DNA from: Mesostigma viride
Taxonomy: Eukaryota > Streptophyta > Mesostigmatophyceae > Mesostigmatales > Mesostigmataceae
Assembly (NCBI GenBank): GCA_009746045.1
Contig: RPFO01000643.1
Coordinates: 699,089 to 763,088, forward strand
Length of the DNA stretch: 64,000 nt
Direction of reading: 5' to 3'
Position 1 is the stretch's first letter. Every line of letters begins with the position of its first letter. Below the pieces are notes generated by a model that saw nothing but the letters and a program-made list of their open reading frames with translations, was not told the DNA's origin and did not search any database. Positions 1-11,500 of the stretch are shown piece by piece. The position numbers and the translations under genes were made by a program.

Positions 1-42
1 AAGGGGTCAAAAAGATCTTTCCTCCTCCTCCGTAATTTAACA
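1..42 (-). mobile_element. Terminal fragment of an LTR, inverted relative to the solo LTR at 28952-29764
   Basis: Read on the minus strand this begins TGTTAAATTACGG and continues into a purine-rich stretch and the shared motif AGATCTTTTTGACCCCTT. The solo LTR at 28952 begins TGTTAAAAATTGAAGG and carries the same motif at the same distance, so this is the first ~42 nt of a related LTR in opposite orientation, cut off by the window edge. AAGAC at 43-47 would be the target-site duplication, but the partner lies outside the window. Confidence 0.6.
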
Positions 43-222
43 AAGACCTCGCCTCCTGTCACGAAGCCAGCCCAGGTTGCTGCACCTGCAGCTCCTGTCC
101 CTGTCCAGCACGTCAGCTGGGAGGAACGTGTCAAGAACCATATGGCCACCACCAGGCCTGACACCACAGAGGAAGAAGTGGCCAAGATGATCGAACTTTA
201 CAAGGCCAATGCTCGCAAGTAA
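43..222 (+). CDS. 3' end of an unidentified protein-coding gene (partial)
   Basis: An open frame runs from the LTR border to a TAA at 220-222. It encodes about 59 residues: an Ala/Pro/Val-rich stretch followed by a charged, helix-like tail with segments VSWEERVKNHM, TTEEEVAKMIELYK and a final NARK. I recognise no domain. The frame stays open through the LTR fragment, but that part is unlikely to be native coding. Its true upstream border (exon edge or LTR insertion inside the exon) cannot be seen. A TGTAA and AATAAA cluster at about 306-327 would suit mRNA 3'-end formation. It could be a truncated gene left beside a retrotransposon or the last exon of an intact gene extending leftwards. Confidence 0.4.
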   Translation, partial: KTSPPVTKPAQVAAPAAPVPVQHVSWEERVKNHMATTRPDTTEEEVAKMIELYKANARK

Positions 223-305
223 ACGTGTGCACTATGAGTGCAATGGAAATGTGTCTTACGTAGACCTGCAGAACACCTGCCATGGAGGCAAATTGAATTG
301 ACTTG

Positions 306-330
306 TGTAATGAATCATTGTAATAAATTT
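306..330 (+). terminator. Possible polyadenylation signals
   Basis: TGTAA occurs near 306 and again near 319, overlapping an AATAAA at about 322-327, some 85-105 nt after the stop codon of the partial gene. TGTAA is the usual green-algal signal and AATAAA the common eukaryotic one. The call rests only on motif and position. Confidence 0.35.
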
Positions 331-344
331 TAATTCAAATACCC

Positions 345-2090
345 ATGCATGCCCACGTGTATTGTATATTTCCCGTGCTAGCAGCTGTCACCCTCCAGGG
401 TGTTTTCAGGTTGTTTTCCTGTGGTGAGTGTGCATGTCAGGTGGACCCTCTGGGGTCACCTTGGGTTTTTGTAGTGTTGGGTGTCTTGTGTGTTGGTGTC
501 TTGTTTTTAGTAGGTGTTGTGTGTGCGTGTTTTCGGTATGTGTGTTGGGTGTCTTGTGTGTGTGTGGTGTGTGTTTGGGTGTTGTTGTGTGTGCATGCAG
601 TGTTGGGGCATGTGTGTGTGTTGGGGCATGTGTGTCAGTGTGTGTGTTATGGCATGTTAATTGTCGTGTGTTGGTGTTGTGTGTGTGGGGGGGGATGTAC
701 GTGTGTGTTGTGTGTTACTTAGGTGTGTTATGTGTGTGTCTTGGGTGTGGGTGTCGTGGGTGCAAACATTGTGTGTGTGTGTGTGTTGGGTGTGTGTTGG
801 GTGTCTTGTGTGTTGGTGTCTTGTTTTTAGTAGGTGTTGTGTGTGCGTGTTTTCGGTATGTGTGTTGTGTGTCTTTTGTGTGTGTGGTGTGTGTTTGGGT
901 GTTGTTGTGTGTGCAGTGTTGGGGCATGTGTGTGTGTGTGTTGGGGCATGTGTGTGTGTGTTGGGGCATGTGTGTCAGTGTGTTGTGGCATGTTAATTGT
1001 CATGTGTTGGTGTTGTGTGTGGGGGGGGGGATGTACGTGTGTGTTGTTTGTTACTTAGGTGTGTTCTGTGTGTGTTGCGTGTGTGTGATTGTGTGTCTTG
1101 GGTGTGTGTTGGGTGTCTTGTGTGTTGGTGTCTTGTTTTTAGTAGGTGTTGTGTGTGTGTGTACGTTGGGTGCGTGTGTGTGTGTCGGGTATGTGTGTTG
1201 TGTGTCTTTTGTGTGTGTTGTGTGTGTTGGATGTGTGGTGTGGGTGTGGGTGTGGGTGTGTGGGTGTGGGGGGGGGATGCCAAGTGTCTTGTGTGTTGGT
1301 ATTGGGTGTGTGTGGGGGGGTGTACGTGTGTGTTGTGTGTGACTTAGGTGTGTTTTGTGTGTGTTGTGTGTGATTGACCTAGGTGTGTGTTGCGTGTGTG
1401 TGTACGTGTTGTGTGGTGTGTTGTTTGCATGTTATTTGTCATGTGTTGGTGTTGTGGGGGGGGGGGGATGTACGTGTACGTGTGTTGTGTGTTGGTGTCT
1501 TATTTTTAGGTGTTGGTGTGTGTGTCGTGGGTGCAAACATTGTGTGTGTGTGTGTTAAGTGTGTGTTGGGTGTCTTGTGTGTTGGTGTCTTATTTTTAGG
1601 TGTTGGGTGTGTGTGTCGTGGGTGCAAACATTGTGTGTGTGTGTGTTGGGTGTGTGTTGGGTGTCTTGTGTGTTGGTGTCTTGTTTTTAGTAGGTGTTGT
1701 GTGTGCGTGTTTTCGGTATGTGTGTTGGGTGTCTTGTGTGTGTGTGGTGTGTGTTTGGGTGTTGTTGTGTGTGCAGTGTTGGGGCATGTGTGTGTGTGTT
1801 GGGGCATGTGTGTGTGTGTTGGGGCATGTGTGTCAGTGTGTGTGTTGTGGCATGTTATAATTGTCATGTGTTGGTGTTGTGTGTGGGGGGGAGGGATGTA
1901 CATGTGTGTTGTGTGTTACTTAGGTGTGTTCTGTGTGTGTTGCGTGTGTGTGATTGTGTGTCTTGGGTGTGTGTTGGGTGTCTTGTGTGTTGGTGTCTTG
2001 TTTTTAGGTGTTGGTGTGTGTCTTGGGTGCAAACATAGCGTGTGTGTGTTGGGTGTGTTGTTCGTGTGTGTATGAAAATATAGAAAATTG
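345..2090. repeat. G/T-rich higher-order tandem repeat
   Basis: The plus strand is almost entirely G and T. Marker phrases recur: GGTGTCTTGTTTTTAG near 495, 816, 1126, 1676 and 1992 (spacings about 310-320 bp, or multiples with 90-bp sub-units near 1498 and 1588), TTTTCGGTATGTGTG, TTGGGGCATGTG runs, and G-runs before ATGTACGTG. This is a degenerate higher-order repeat with (TG)n filler. Cys/Val-rich frames on the plus strand and His/Thr-rich frames on the minus strand follow from its composition and are not called as genes. Confidence 0.85.
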
Positions 2091-2204
2091 TTATGTTTGA
2101 CGATAGTCATAGTGTACTACTAAAAACTTGTACATACATATGCTGGAATGATTTTCTTTTTACTATTCCATTCACTATTGCTTATTTCTTCAAACATGTA
2201 CATG
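2091..2204. other. Short AT-rich spacer at the strand-composition switch
   Basis: About 110 bp of non-repetitive, AT-rich sequence separates the G/T-rich repeat from the A/C-rich 40-bp satellite. I see no gene or clear signal. Its interest is only its position at the point where strand composition flips. Confidence 0.6.
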
Positions 2205-4482
2205 CACGCAAGGGGCGGCTGCACACACACGTACACACACCGAGCACGCAAGGAGCGACTGCACTCACATGTACACACACCATGCACGCAAGGGCCGGAT
2301 GCACACACACGTACACACACCATGCACGCAAGGGCCGGCATGCACACACACGTACATCCACCGCGCACGCAAGGGGCAAGTGCACACACACGTACATCCA
2401 CCGCGCACGCAAGGAGCGACTGCACTCACATGTACACACACCATGCACGCAAGGGGCGGTTGCACACACACGTACATACACCATGCACGCAAGGGGCCGG
2501 CTGCACTCACATGTACATACACCATGCACGCAAGGGGCGGCTGCACACACATGTACATACACCATGCACGCAAGGGGCCGGCTGCACTCACATGTACATA
2601 CACCATGCACGCAAGGGGCGGCTGCACACACGTGTAAATACACCGCGCATGCAAGGGGCGGCTGCACACACACGTACACACACCATGCACGCAAGGGGCA
2701 ACTGCACACACACGTACACACACCATGCACGCAAGGAGCGACTGCACACACACGTACATACACCGCGCACGCAAGGGGCGGCTGCACACACACGTACACA
2801 CACCATGCACGCAAGGAGCGACTGCACTCACATGTACATACACCATGCACGCAAGGGGCGGCTGCACACACGTGTAAATACACCGCGCATGCAAGGGGCG
2901 GCTGCACACACACGTACACACACCATGCACGCAAGGGGCAACTGCACACACACGTACACACACCATGCACGCAAGGAGCGACTGCACACACACGTACATA
3001 CACCGCGCACGCAAGGGGCGGCTGCACACACACGTACACACACCATGCACGCAAGGAGCGACTGCACTCACATGCACATACACCGCGCACGCAAGGGGCG
3101 GCTGCACTCACATGTACATACACCATGCACGCAAGGGGCGGCTGCACACACGTGTAAATACACCGCGCATGCAAGGGGCGGCTGCACACACACGTACACA
3201 CACCATGCACGCAAGGGCCGGCATGCACACACACGTACACACACCATGCACGCAAGGGGCGAGTGCACGCACACTTACACATACACCGCGCACGCAAGGG
3301 GCGGCTGCACACACACGTACACACACCATGCACGCAAGGGGCAACTGCACACACACGTACACACACCATGCACGCTTGGGGCGACGGCACTCACATGTAC
3401 ATACACCACGCACGCAAGGGACGCCTGCACACACACGTACATCCACCGCGCACGCAAGGGGCGAGTGCACACACACGTACATCCACCGCGCACGCAAGGG
3501 GCGAGTGCACACACACGTACATCCACCGCGCACGCAAGGGGCGAGTGCACACACACGTACATCCACCGCGCACGCAAGGGGCAACTGCACACACACGTAC
3601 ACACACCGCGCACGCAAGGGGCGGCATGCACACACACGTACACACACCATGCACGCAAGGAGCGACTGCACACACACGTACATACACCGCGCATGCAAGG
3701 GGCGGCTGCACACACACGTACACACACCATGCACGCAAGGGCCGGCATGCACACACACGTACATACACCGCGCACGCAAGGGGCGGCTGCACACACACGT
3801 ACATACACCGCGCACGCAAGGGGCGGCTGCACACACACGTACACACACCATGCACGCAAGGGGCAACTGCACACACACGTACATCCACCGCGCACGCAAG
3901 GGGCAAGTGCACACACACGTAGATCCACCGCGCACGCAAGGAGCGACTGCACTCACATGTACACACACCATGCACGCAAGGGGCGAGTGCACGCACACTT
4001 ACACATACACCGCGCATGCAAGGGGCGGCTGCACACACACGTACATCCACCGCGCACGCAAGGAGCGACTGCACGCACACTTACACACACACCGCGCACG
4101 CAAGGGGCGACTGCACACACACGTACATCCACCATGCACGCAAGGAGCGGCTGCACTCACATGTACATACACCGCGCATGCAAGGGGCGGTTGCACACAC
4201 ACGTACACACACCATGCACGCAAGGGGCGAGTGCACGCACACTTACACACACACCGCGCACGCAAGGGACGCCTGCACACACACGTACATCCACCATGCA
4301 CGCAAGGAGCGACTGCACACACACGTACATCCACCATGCACGCAAGGGGCGGCTGCACACACACGTACACACACCATGCACGCAAGGGCCGGCATGCACA
4401 CACACGTACATCCACCGCGCACGCAAGGGGCAACTGCACACACATGTACACACACCGCGCACGCTTGGGGCGGCTGCACTCA
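2205..4482. repeat. 40-bp satellite array, segment 1
   Basis: Tandem 40-bp units of the form (CAT/CGC)GCACGCAAGGGGCGGC, then TGCACACACACGTACACACAC. Variation is concentrated at set places: GGCGGC/GGCAAC/GGCGAG/GGCCGGC, CGTACACACAC/CGTACATACAC/CGTACATCCAC, and CATGCACGC/CGCGCACGC. Because 40 is not a multiple of 3 and the units rarely contain stops, all frames stay open and translate into 40-residue repeats in three units. Most of the segment (from about 2650) reappears at about 9055-10887. Confidence 0.97.
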
Positions 4483-4686
4483 GTTACGTTAAATAGTGAC
4501 AGAACCTTTTGCCGCCTGAGGCAAATCGGTCCGTAACACTATTTTGCCCGGAATAACCACTTCCGAGCACCCAAGTTAATTCGGCCGAATTAACTTGGGT
4601 GCTCGGAAGTGGTTATTCCGGGCAAAATAGTGTTACGGACCGATTTGCCTCAGGCGGCAAAAGGTTCTGTCACTATTTAACGTAAC
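4483..4686. repeat. Perfect 204-bp palindrome P1
   Basis: The arms begin GTTACGTTAAATAGTGAC and meet at AATTCGGCCGAATT, centred between 4584 and 4585. Every base I compared in the left arm is complemented in the right arm, with no central spacer. It would extrude as a cruciform or fold as a hairpin in single-stranded form. Confidence 0.95.
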
Positions 4687-4820
4687 TAAAACCTGGCCTC
4701 GTGGAGGGGGGACGAAGAGCCCGAGACATCCGCCTAGGCCGCTGAGCACGCACCACTAAATGCGCCGGAGCTGCCTCAGTGAGGATTCGAACCCCTGACC
4801 TCCAAGGTGCACAGGTTTTA
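4687..4820. repeat. 134-bp spacer S1 with tRNA-like B-box
   Basis: The spacer has short terminal inverted repeats, TAAAACCTG and CAGGTTTTA. On the minus strand it contains GGGGTTCGAATCC, which fits the RNA polymerase III B-box/T-loop consensus, and further along GTGCTCAGCGG, which resembles an A-box. These lie in the reverse of the normal tRNA order within one spacer, so it is not a tRNA gene as it stands; a permuted or interrupted tRNA-derived sequence is an inference. Confidence 0.7.
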
Positions 4821-5025
4821 GTTACGTTAAATAGTGACAGAACCTTTTGCCGCCTGAGGCAAATCGGTCCGTAACACTATTTTGCCCGGAATAACCACTT
4901 CCGAGCACCCAAGTTAATTCGGCCGAATTAACTTGGGTGCTCGGAAGTGGTTATTCCGGGCAAAATAGTGTTCCGGCCCGATTTGCCTCAGGCGGCAAAA
5001 AGGTTCCGGCACTGTTTAACGTAAC
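4821..5025. repeat. Palindrome P2 (one canonical arm, one variant arm)
   Basis: The left arm matches P1. The right arm carries shared substitutions (TTCCGGCCCG instead of TTACGGACCG, TTCCGGCACTG instead of TTCTGTCACTA) and one extra A, so the palindrome is imperfect. Confidence 0.9.
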
Positions 5026-5159
5026 TAAAACCTGGCCTCGTGGAGGGGGGACGAAGAGCCCGAGACATCCGCCTAGGCCGCTGAGCACGCACCACTAAAT
5101 GCGCCGGAGCTGCCTCAGTGAGGATTCGAACCCCTGACCTCCAAGGTGCACAGGTTTTA
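5026..5159. repeat. 134-bp spacer S2
   Basis: Appears identical to S1, including the B-box-like motif and the TAAAACCTG/CAGGTTTTA ends. Confidence 0.85.
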
Positions 5160-5364
5160 GTTACGTTAAACAGTGCCGGAACCTTTTTGCCGCCTGAGGC
5201 AAATCGGGCCGGAACACTATTTTGCCCGGAATAACCACTTCCGAGCACCCAAGTTAATTCGGCCGAATTAACTTGGGTGCTCGGAAGTGGTTATTCCGGG
5301 CAAAATAGTGTTACGGACCGATTTGCCTCAGGCGGCAAAAGGTTCTGTCACTATTTAACGTAAC
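5160..5364. repeat. Palindrome P3 (variant arm, then canonical arm)
   Basis: Mirror image of P2 in arm type: its left arm carries the substitutions of the P2 right arm and its right arm is canonical like P1. Confidence 0.9.
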
Positions 5365-5498
5365 TAAAACCTGGCCTCGTGGAGGGGGGACGAAGAGCCC
5401 GAGACATCCGCCTAGGCCGCTGAGCACGCACCACTAAATGCGCCGGAGCTGCCTCAGTGAGGATTCGAACCCCTGACCTCCAAGGTGCACAGGTTTTA
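5365..5498. repeat. 134-bp spacer S3
   Basis: Third copy of the spacer, followed at 5499-5508 by GTTACGTAAC, which equals the two outer tips of the palindrome fused together. Confidence 0.85.
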
Positions 5499-5509
5499 GT
5501 TACGTAACT

Positions 5510-8500
5510 CACTCACATGTACACACACCGCGCACGCAAGGGCCGGCTGCACACACACTTACACTCACCATGCACGCATGGGGCGGCTGCACACACACGT
5601 ACACACACCGCGCACGCAAGGGACGGCTGCACACACACGTACATACACCGCGCACGCAAGGGGCGGCTGCACACACACCTACATACACCATGCACGCAAG
5701 GGGCGGCTACACACACATGTACATCCACCGCGCACGCAAGGGGCGAGTGCACACACACGTACACACACCGCGCACGCAAGGGGCGGCTGCACCCACATGT
5801 ACACACACCATGCACGCAAGGACAAGGATGAACACACATCTACACACACCATGCACGCAAGGGCCGGCTGCACACACACTTACACACACAATGCACGCTT
5901 GGGGCAACGGCACACACACGTACATACACTGCGCACGCAAGGGGCAACTGCACACACACGTACACACACCATGCACGGAAGGGACGGCTGCACTCACATG
6001 TACATCCACAGCGCAACCACGGGGCGGCTGCACACACACTTACATACACCATGCACGCAAGGGGCGGCTGCACACACATGTACATCCACCGCGCACGCAA
6101 GGGGCGAGTGCACACACACGTACACACACCGCGCACGCAAGGGGCGGCTGCACACACACGTACACACACCATGCACGCAATTGCTGGCATGCAAACACAC
6201 CCACTGCCCGCACATGTACATCCACCGCGCACGCAAGGGGCGCCTGCACCCACATGTACATACACCATGCACGCAAGGACAAGGATGAACACACATGTAC
6301 ACACACCATGCACGCAAGGGCCGGCTGCACACACACGTACATACACCATGCACGCAAGGGCCGGCATGCACACACACGTACATACACTGCGCACGCAAGG
6401 GGCAACTGCACACACACGTACACACCATGCACGGAAGGGACGGCTGCGCTCACATGTACATCCACCGCGCAACCACGGGGCGGCTGCACACACACGTACA
6501 TACACCGCGCACGCAAGGGGCGGCTGCACACACACGTACATACACCGCGCACGCAAGGGGCGGCTGCACACACACGTACACACACCTTGCACGCAATTGC
6601 CGGCATGCACACACACGTACATCCACCGCGCACGCAAGGGGCAACTGCTCACACATGTACACACACCGCGCACGCAAGGGCCGGCTGCACACACACGTAC
6701 ATACACCGCGCACGCAAGGGGCAACTGCACACACACGTACACACACCATGCACGCAAGGGCCGGCTGCACTCACATGTACACACACCATGCACGCAAGGG
6801 CCGGCTGCACACACACTTACACACACAATGCACGCTTGGGGCAACGGCACTCACATGTACATACACCATGCACGCAAGGGGCGGCTGCACACACACGTAC
6901 ACACACCATGCACGCAAGGAGCGACTTCACGCACAGGTACACACACCATGCACGCAAGGTTCGGCTGCACACACATGTACATCCACCGCGCACGCAAGGG
7001 GCGAGTGCAAACACATGTACATACACCGCGCACGCAAGGGGCAACTGCCCACACATGTACATCCACCGCGCACGCAAGGGGCGGCTGCACACACGTGTAC
7101 ATCCACCGCGCACGCAAGGGGCGGCTGCACACACACGTACACACACCATGCACGCAAGGGCCGGCATGCACACACAGTACACACACCGCGCACGCAAGGG
7201 GCGGCTGCACACACACGTACATACACTGCGCACGCAAGGGGCTGCTGCACACACACTTACACTCACCATGCACGCAAGGTCCGGCTGCACACACACGTAC
7301 ACACACCATGCACGCAAGGGCCGGCATGCACACACACGTACACACACCATGCACGCAAGGGGCAACTGCACACACATGTACACACACCACGCACGCAAGG
7401 GGCGGCTGCACACACACGTACATACACCGCCCACGCAAGGACCGGCTCCACTCACATGTACATCCACCGCGCAACCACGGGGCGGCTGCACACACACGTA
7501 CATACACCGCGCACGCAAGGGGCTGCTGCACACACACTTACACACAAAATGCACGCTTGGGGCGACGGCACTCACATGTACATACACCGCGCACGAAAGG
7601 GGTGGCTGCACACACACGTACATCCACCGCGCACGCAAGGGGCGGCTGCACACACACATACATACACCATGCACGCAAGGGGCGAGTGCAAAAACATGTA
7701 CATACACCGCGCACGCAAGGGGCAACTGCCCACACATGGACATACACCATGCACGCAAGGGGAGGCTGCATTAACACGTACATACACCGCGCACGCAAGG
7801 GGCGGCTGCACACACACGTACACACACCATGCACGCAAGGGCCGGCTGCACACACACGTACATACACCGCGCACGCAAGGGGCGGCTGCACACACACGTA
7901 CATATACACCATGCACGCAAGGGGCGGCTGCACACACATGTACATCCACCGCGCACGCAAGGGGCGAGTGCACACACACGTACACACACCGCGCACGCAA
8001 GGGGCGGCTGCACACACACGTACACACACCATGCACGCAAGGGCCGGCATGCACACACACGTACATCCACCGCGCACGCAAGGGGCAACTGCACACACAT
8101 GTACACACACCGCGCACGCTTGGGGCGGCTGCACTCACATGTACACACACCGCGCACGCAAGGGCCGGCTGCACACACACTTACACTCACCATGCACGCA
8201 TGGGGCGGCTGCACACACACGTACACACACCGCGCACGCAAGGGACGGCTGCACACACACGTACATACACCGCGCACGCAAGGGGCGGCTGCACACACAC
8301 GTACATACACCATGCACGCAAGGGGCGGCTGCACACACATGTACATCCACCGCGCACGCAAGGGGCGAGTGCACACACACGTACACACACCGCGCACGCA
8401 AGGGGCGGCTGGACACACACGTACACACACCATGCACGCAATTGCCGGCATGCACACACACGTACATCCACCGCGCACGCAAGGGGCAACTGCACACACA

Positions 8501-11500
8501 TGTACACACACCGCGCACGCTTGGGGCGGCTGCACTCACATGTACATACACTGCGCACGCAAGGGGCGGCTGCACACACACGTACACACACCATGCACGC
8601 AATTGCTGGCATGCACACACACCCACTGCCCGCACATGTACATCCACCGCGCACGCAAGGGGCGCCTGCACCCACATGTACATACACCGTGCACGCAAGG
8701 ACAAGGATGAACACACATGTACACACACCATGCACGCAAGGGCCGGCTGCACACACACGTACATACACCGCGCACGCAAGGGGCTGCTGCACACACACTT
8801 ACACACAAAATGCACGCTTGGGGCGACGGCACTCACATGTACATACACCGCGCACGAAAGGGGTGGCTGCACACACACGTACATCCACCGCGCACGCAAG
8901 GGGCGGCTGCACACACACATACATACACCATGCACGCAAGGGGCGAGTGCAAAAACATGTACATACACCGCGCACGCAAGGGGCAACTGCCCACACATGG
9001 ACATACACTGCGCACGCAAGGGGAGGCTGCATTAACACGTACATACACCGCGCACGCAAGGGGCGGCTGCACACACACGTACACACACCATGCACGCAAG
9101 GGGCAACTGCACACACACGTACACACACCATGCACGCAAGGAGCGACTGCACACACACGTACATACACCGCGCACGCAAGGGGCGGCTGCACACACACGT
9201 ACACACACCATGCACGCAAGGAGCGACTGCACTCACATGTACATACACCATGCACGCAAGGGGCGGCTGCACACACGTGTAAATACACCGCGCATGCAAG
9301 GGGCGGCTGCACACACACGTACACACACCATGCACGCAAGGGGCAACTGCACACACACGTACACACACCATGCACGCAAGGAGCGACTGCACACACACGT
9401 ACATACACCGCGCACGCAAGGGGCGGCTGCACACACACGTACACACACCATGCACGCAAGGAGCGACTGCACTCACATGCACATACACCGCGCACGCAAG
9501 GGGCGGCTGCACTCACATGTACATACACCATGCACGCAAGGGGCGGCTGCACACACGTGTAAATACACCGCGCATGCAAGGGGCGGCTGCACACACACGT
9601 ACACACACCATGCACGCAAGGGCCGGCATGCACACACACGTACACACACCATGCACGCAAGGGGCGAGTGCACGCACACTTACACATACACCGCGCACGC
9701 AAGGGGCGGCTGCACACACACGTACACACACCATGCACGCAAGGGGCAACTGCACACACACGTACACACACCATGCACGCTTGGGGCGACGGCACTCACA
9801 TGTACATACACCACGCACGCAAGGGACGCCTGCACACACACGTACATCCACCGCGCACGCAAGGGGCGAGTGCACACACACGTACATCCACCGCGCACGC
9901 AAGGGGCGAGTGCACACACACGTACATCCACCGCGCACGCAAGGGGCGAGTGCACACACACGTACATCCACCGCGCACGCAAGGGGCAACTGCACACACA
10001 CGTACACACACCGCGCACGCAAGGGGCGGCATGCACACACACGTACACACACCATGCACGCAAGGAGCGACTGCACACACACGTACATACACCGCGCATG
10101 CAAGGGGCGGCTGCACACACACGTACACACACCATGCACGCAAGGGCCGGCATGCACACACACGTACATACACGGCGCACGCAAGGGGCGGCTGCACACA
10201 CACGTACATACACCGCGCACGCAAGGGGCGGCTGCACACACACGTACACACACCATGCACGCAAGGGGCAACTGCACACACACGTACATCCACCGCGCAC
10301 GCAAGGGGCAAGTGCACACACACGTAGATCCACCGCGCACGCAAGGAGCGACTGCACTCACATGTACACACACCATGCACGCAAGGGGCGAGTGCACGCA
10401 CACTTACACATACACCGCGCATGCAAGGGGCGGCTGCACACACACGTACATCCACCGCGCACGCAAGGAGCGACTGCACGCACACTTACACACACACCGC
10501 GCACGCAAGGGGCGACTGCACACACACGTACATCCACCATGCACGCAAGGAGCGGCTGCACTCACATGTACATACACCGCGCATGCAAGGGGCGGTTGCA
10601 CACACACGTACACACACCATGCACGCAAGGGGCGAGTGCACGCACACTTACACACACACCGCGCACGCAAGGGACGCCTGCACACACACGTACATCCACC
10701 ATGCACGCAAGGAGCGACTGCACACACACGTACATCCACCATGCACGCAAGGGGCGGCTGCACACACACGTACACACACCATGCACGCAAGGGCCGGCAT
10801 GCACACACACGTACATCCACCGCGCACGCAAGGGGCAACTGCACACACATGTACACACACCGCGCACGCTTGGGGCGGCTGCACTCACATGTACACACAC
10901 CGCGCACGCAAGGGCCGGCTGCACACACACTTACACTCACCATGCACGCATGGGGCGGCTGCACACACACGTACACACACCGCGCACGCAAGGGACGGCT
11001 GCACACACACGTACATACACCGCGCACGCAAGGGGCGGCTGCACACACACCTACATACACCATGCACGCAAGGGGCGGCTACACACACATGTACATCCAC
11101 CGCGCACGCAAGGGGCGAGTGCACACACACGTACACACACCGCGCACGCAAGGGGCGGCTGCACCCACATGTACACACACCATGCACGCAAGGACAAGGA
11201 TGAACACACATCTACACACACCATGCACGCAAGGGCCGGCTGCACACACACTTACACACACAATGCACGCTTGGGGCAACGGCACACACACGTACATACA
11301 CTGCGCACGCAAGGGGCAACTGCACACACACGTACACACACCATGCACGGAAGGGACGGCTGCACTCACATGTACATCCACAGCGCAACCACGGGGCGGC
11401 TGCACACACACTTACATACACCATGCACGCAAGGGGCGGCTGCACACACATGTACATCCACCGCGCACGCAAGGGGCGAGTGCACACACACGTACACACA

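Larger units (their letters stand above)
4477..5515. mobile_element. Palindrome-cluster insertion (~1.03 kb) with 6-bp target duplication
   Basis: CACTCA at 4477-4482 and 5510-5515 flanks the insertion at 4483-5509. The uninterrupted target exists in the second copy of the higher-order repeat near 10887, which reads straight through GCACTCACATG. The offset between the two copies drops from 6405 to 5372 across it, a net gain of 1033 bp. Inside, three ~204-bp palindromes alternate with three 134-bp spacers, and the cluster ends in GTTACGTAAC, the outer tips of a palindrome joined together. There is no transposase; this is a non-autonomous foldback or MITE-like element, class unknown. Confidence 0.8.

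Noticed and set aside
428-2075. Cys/Val-rich frames in the G/T-rich block
   Set aside because: Composition-driven; opposite strand is equally open and the repeats are out of phase.
345-2090. Telomeric repeat
   Set aside because: The G/T-rich block lacks a regular TTTAGGG/TTAGGG-type unit; G-runs occur only before ATGTACGTG motifs and in TTGGGGCATG.
4687-5498. tRNA gene in the 134-bp spacers
   Set aside because: Only the B-box/T-loop is convincing. The A-box-like motif is on the wrong side and no cloverleaf forms within one spacer.
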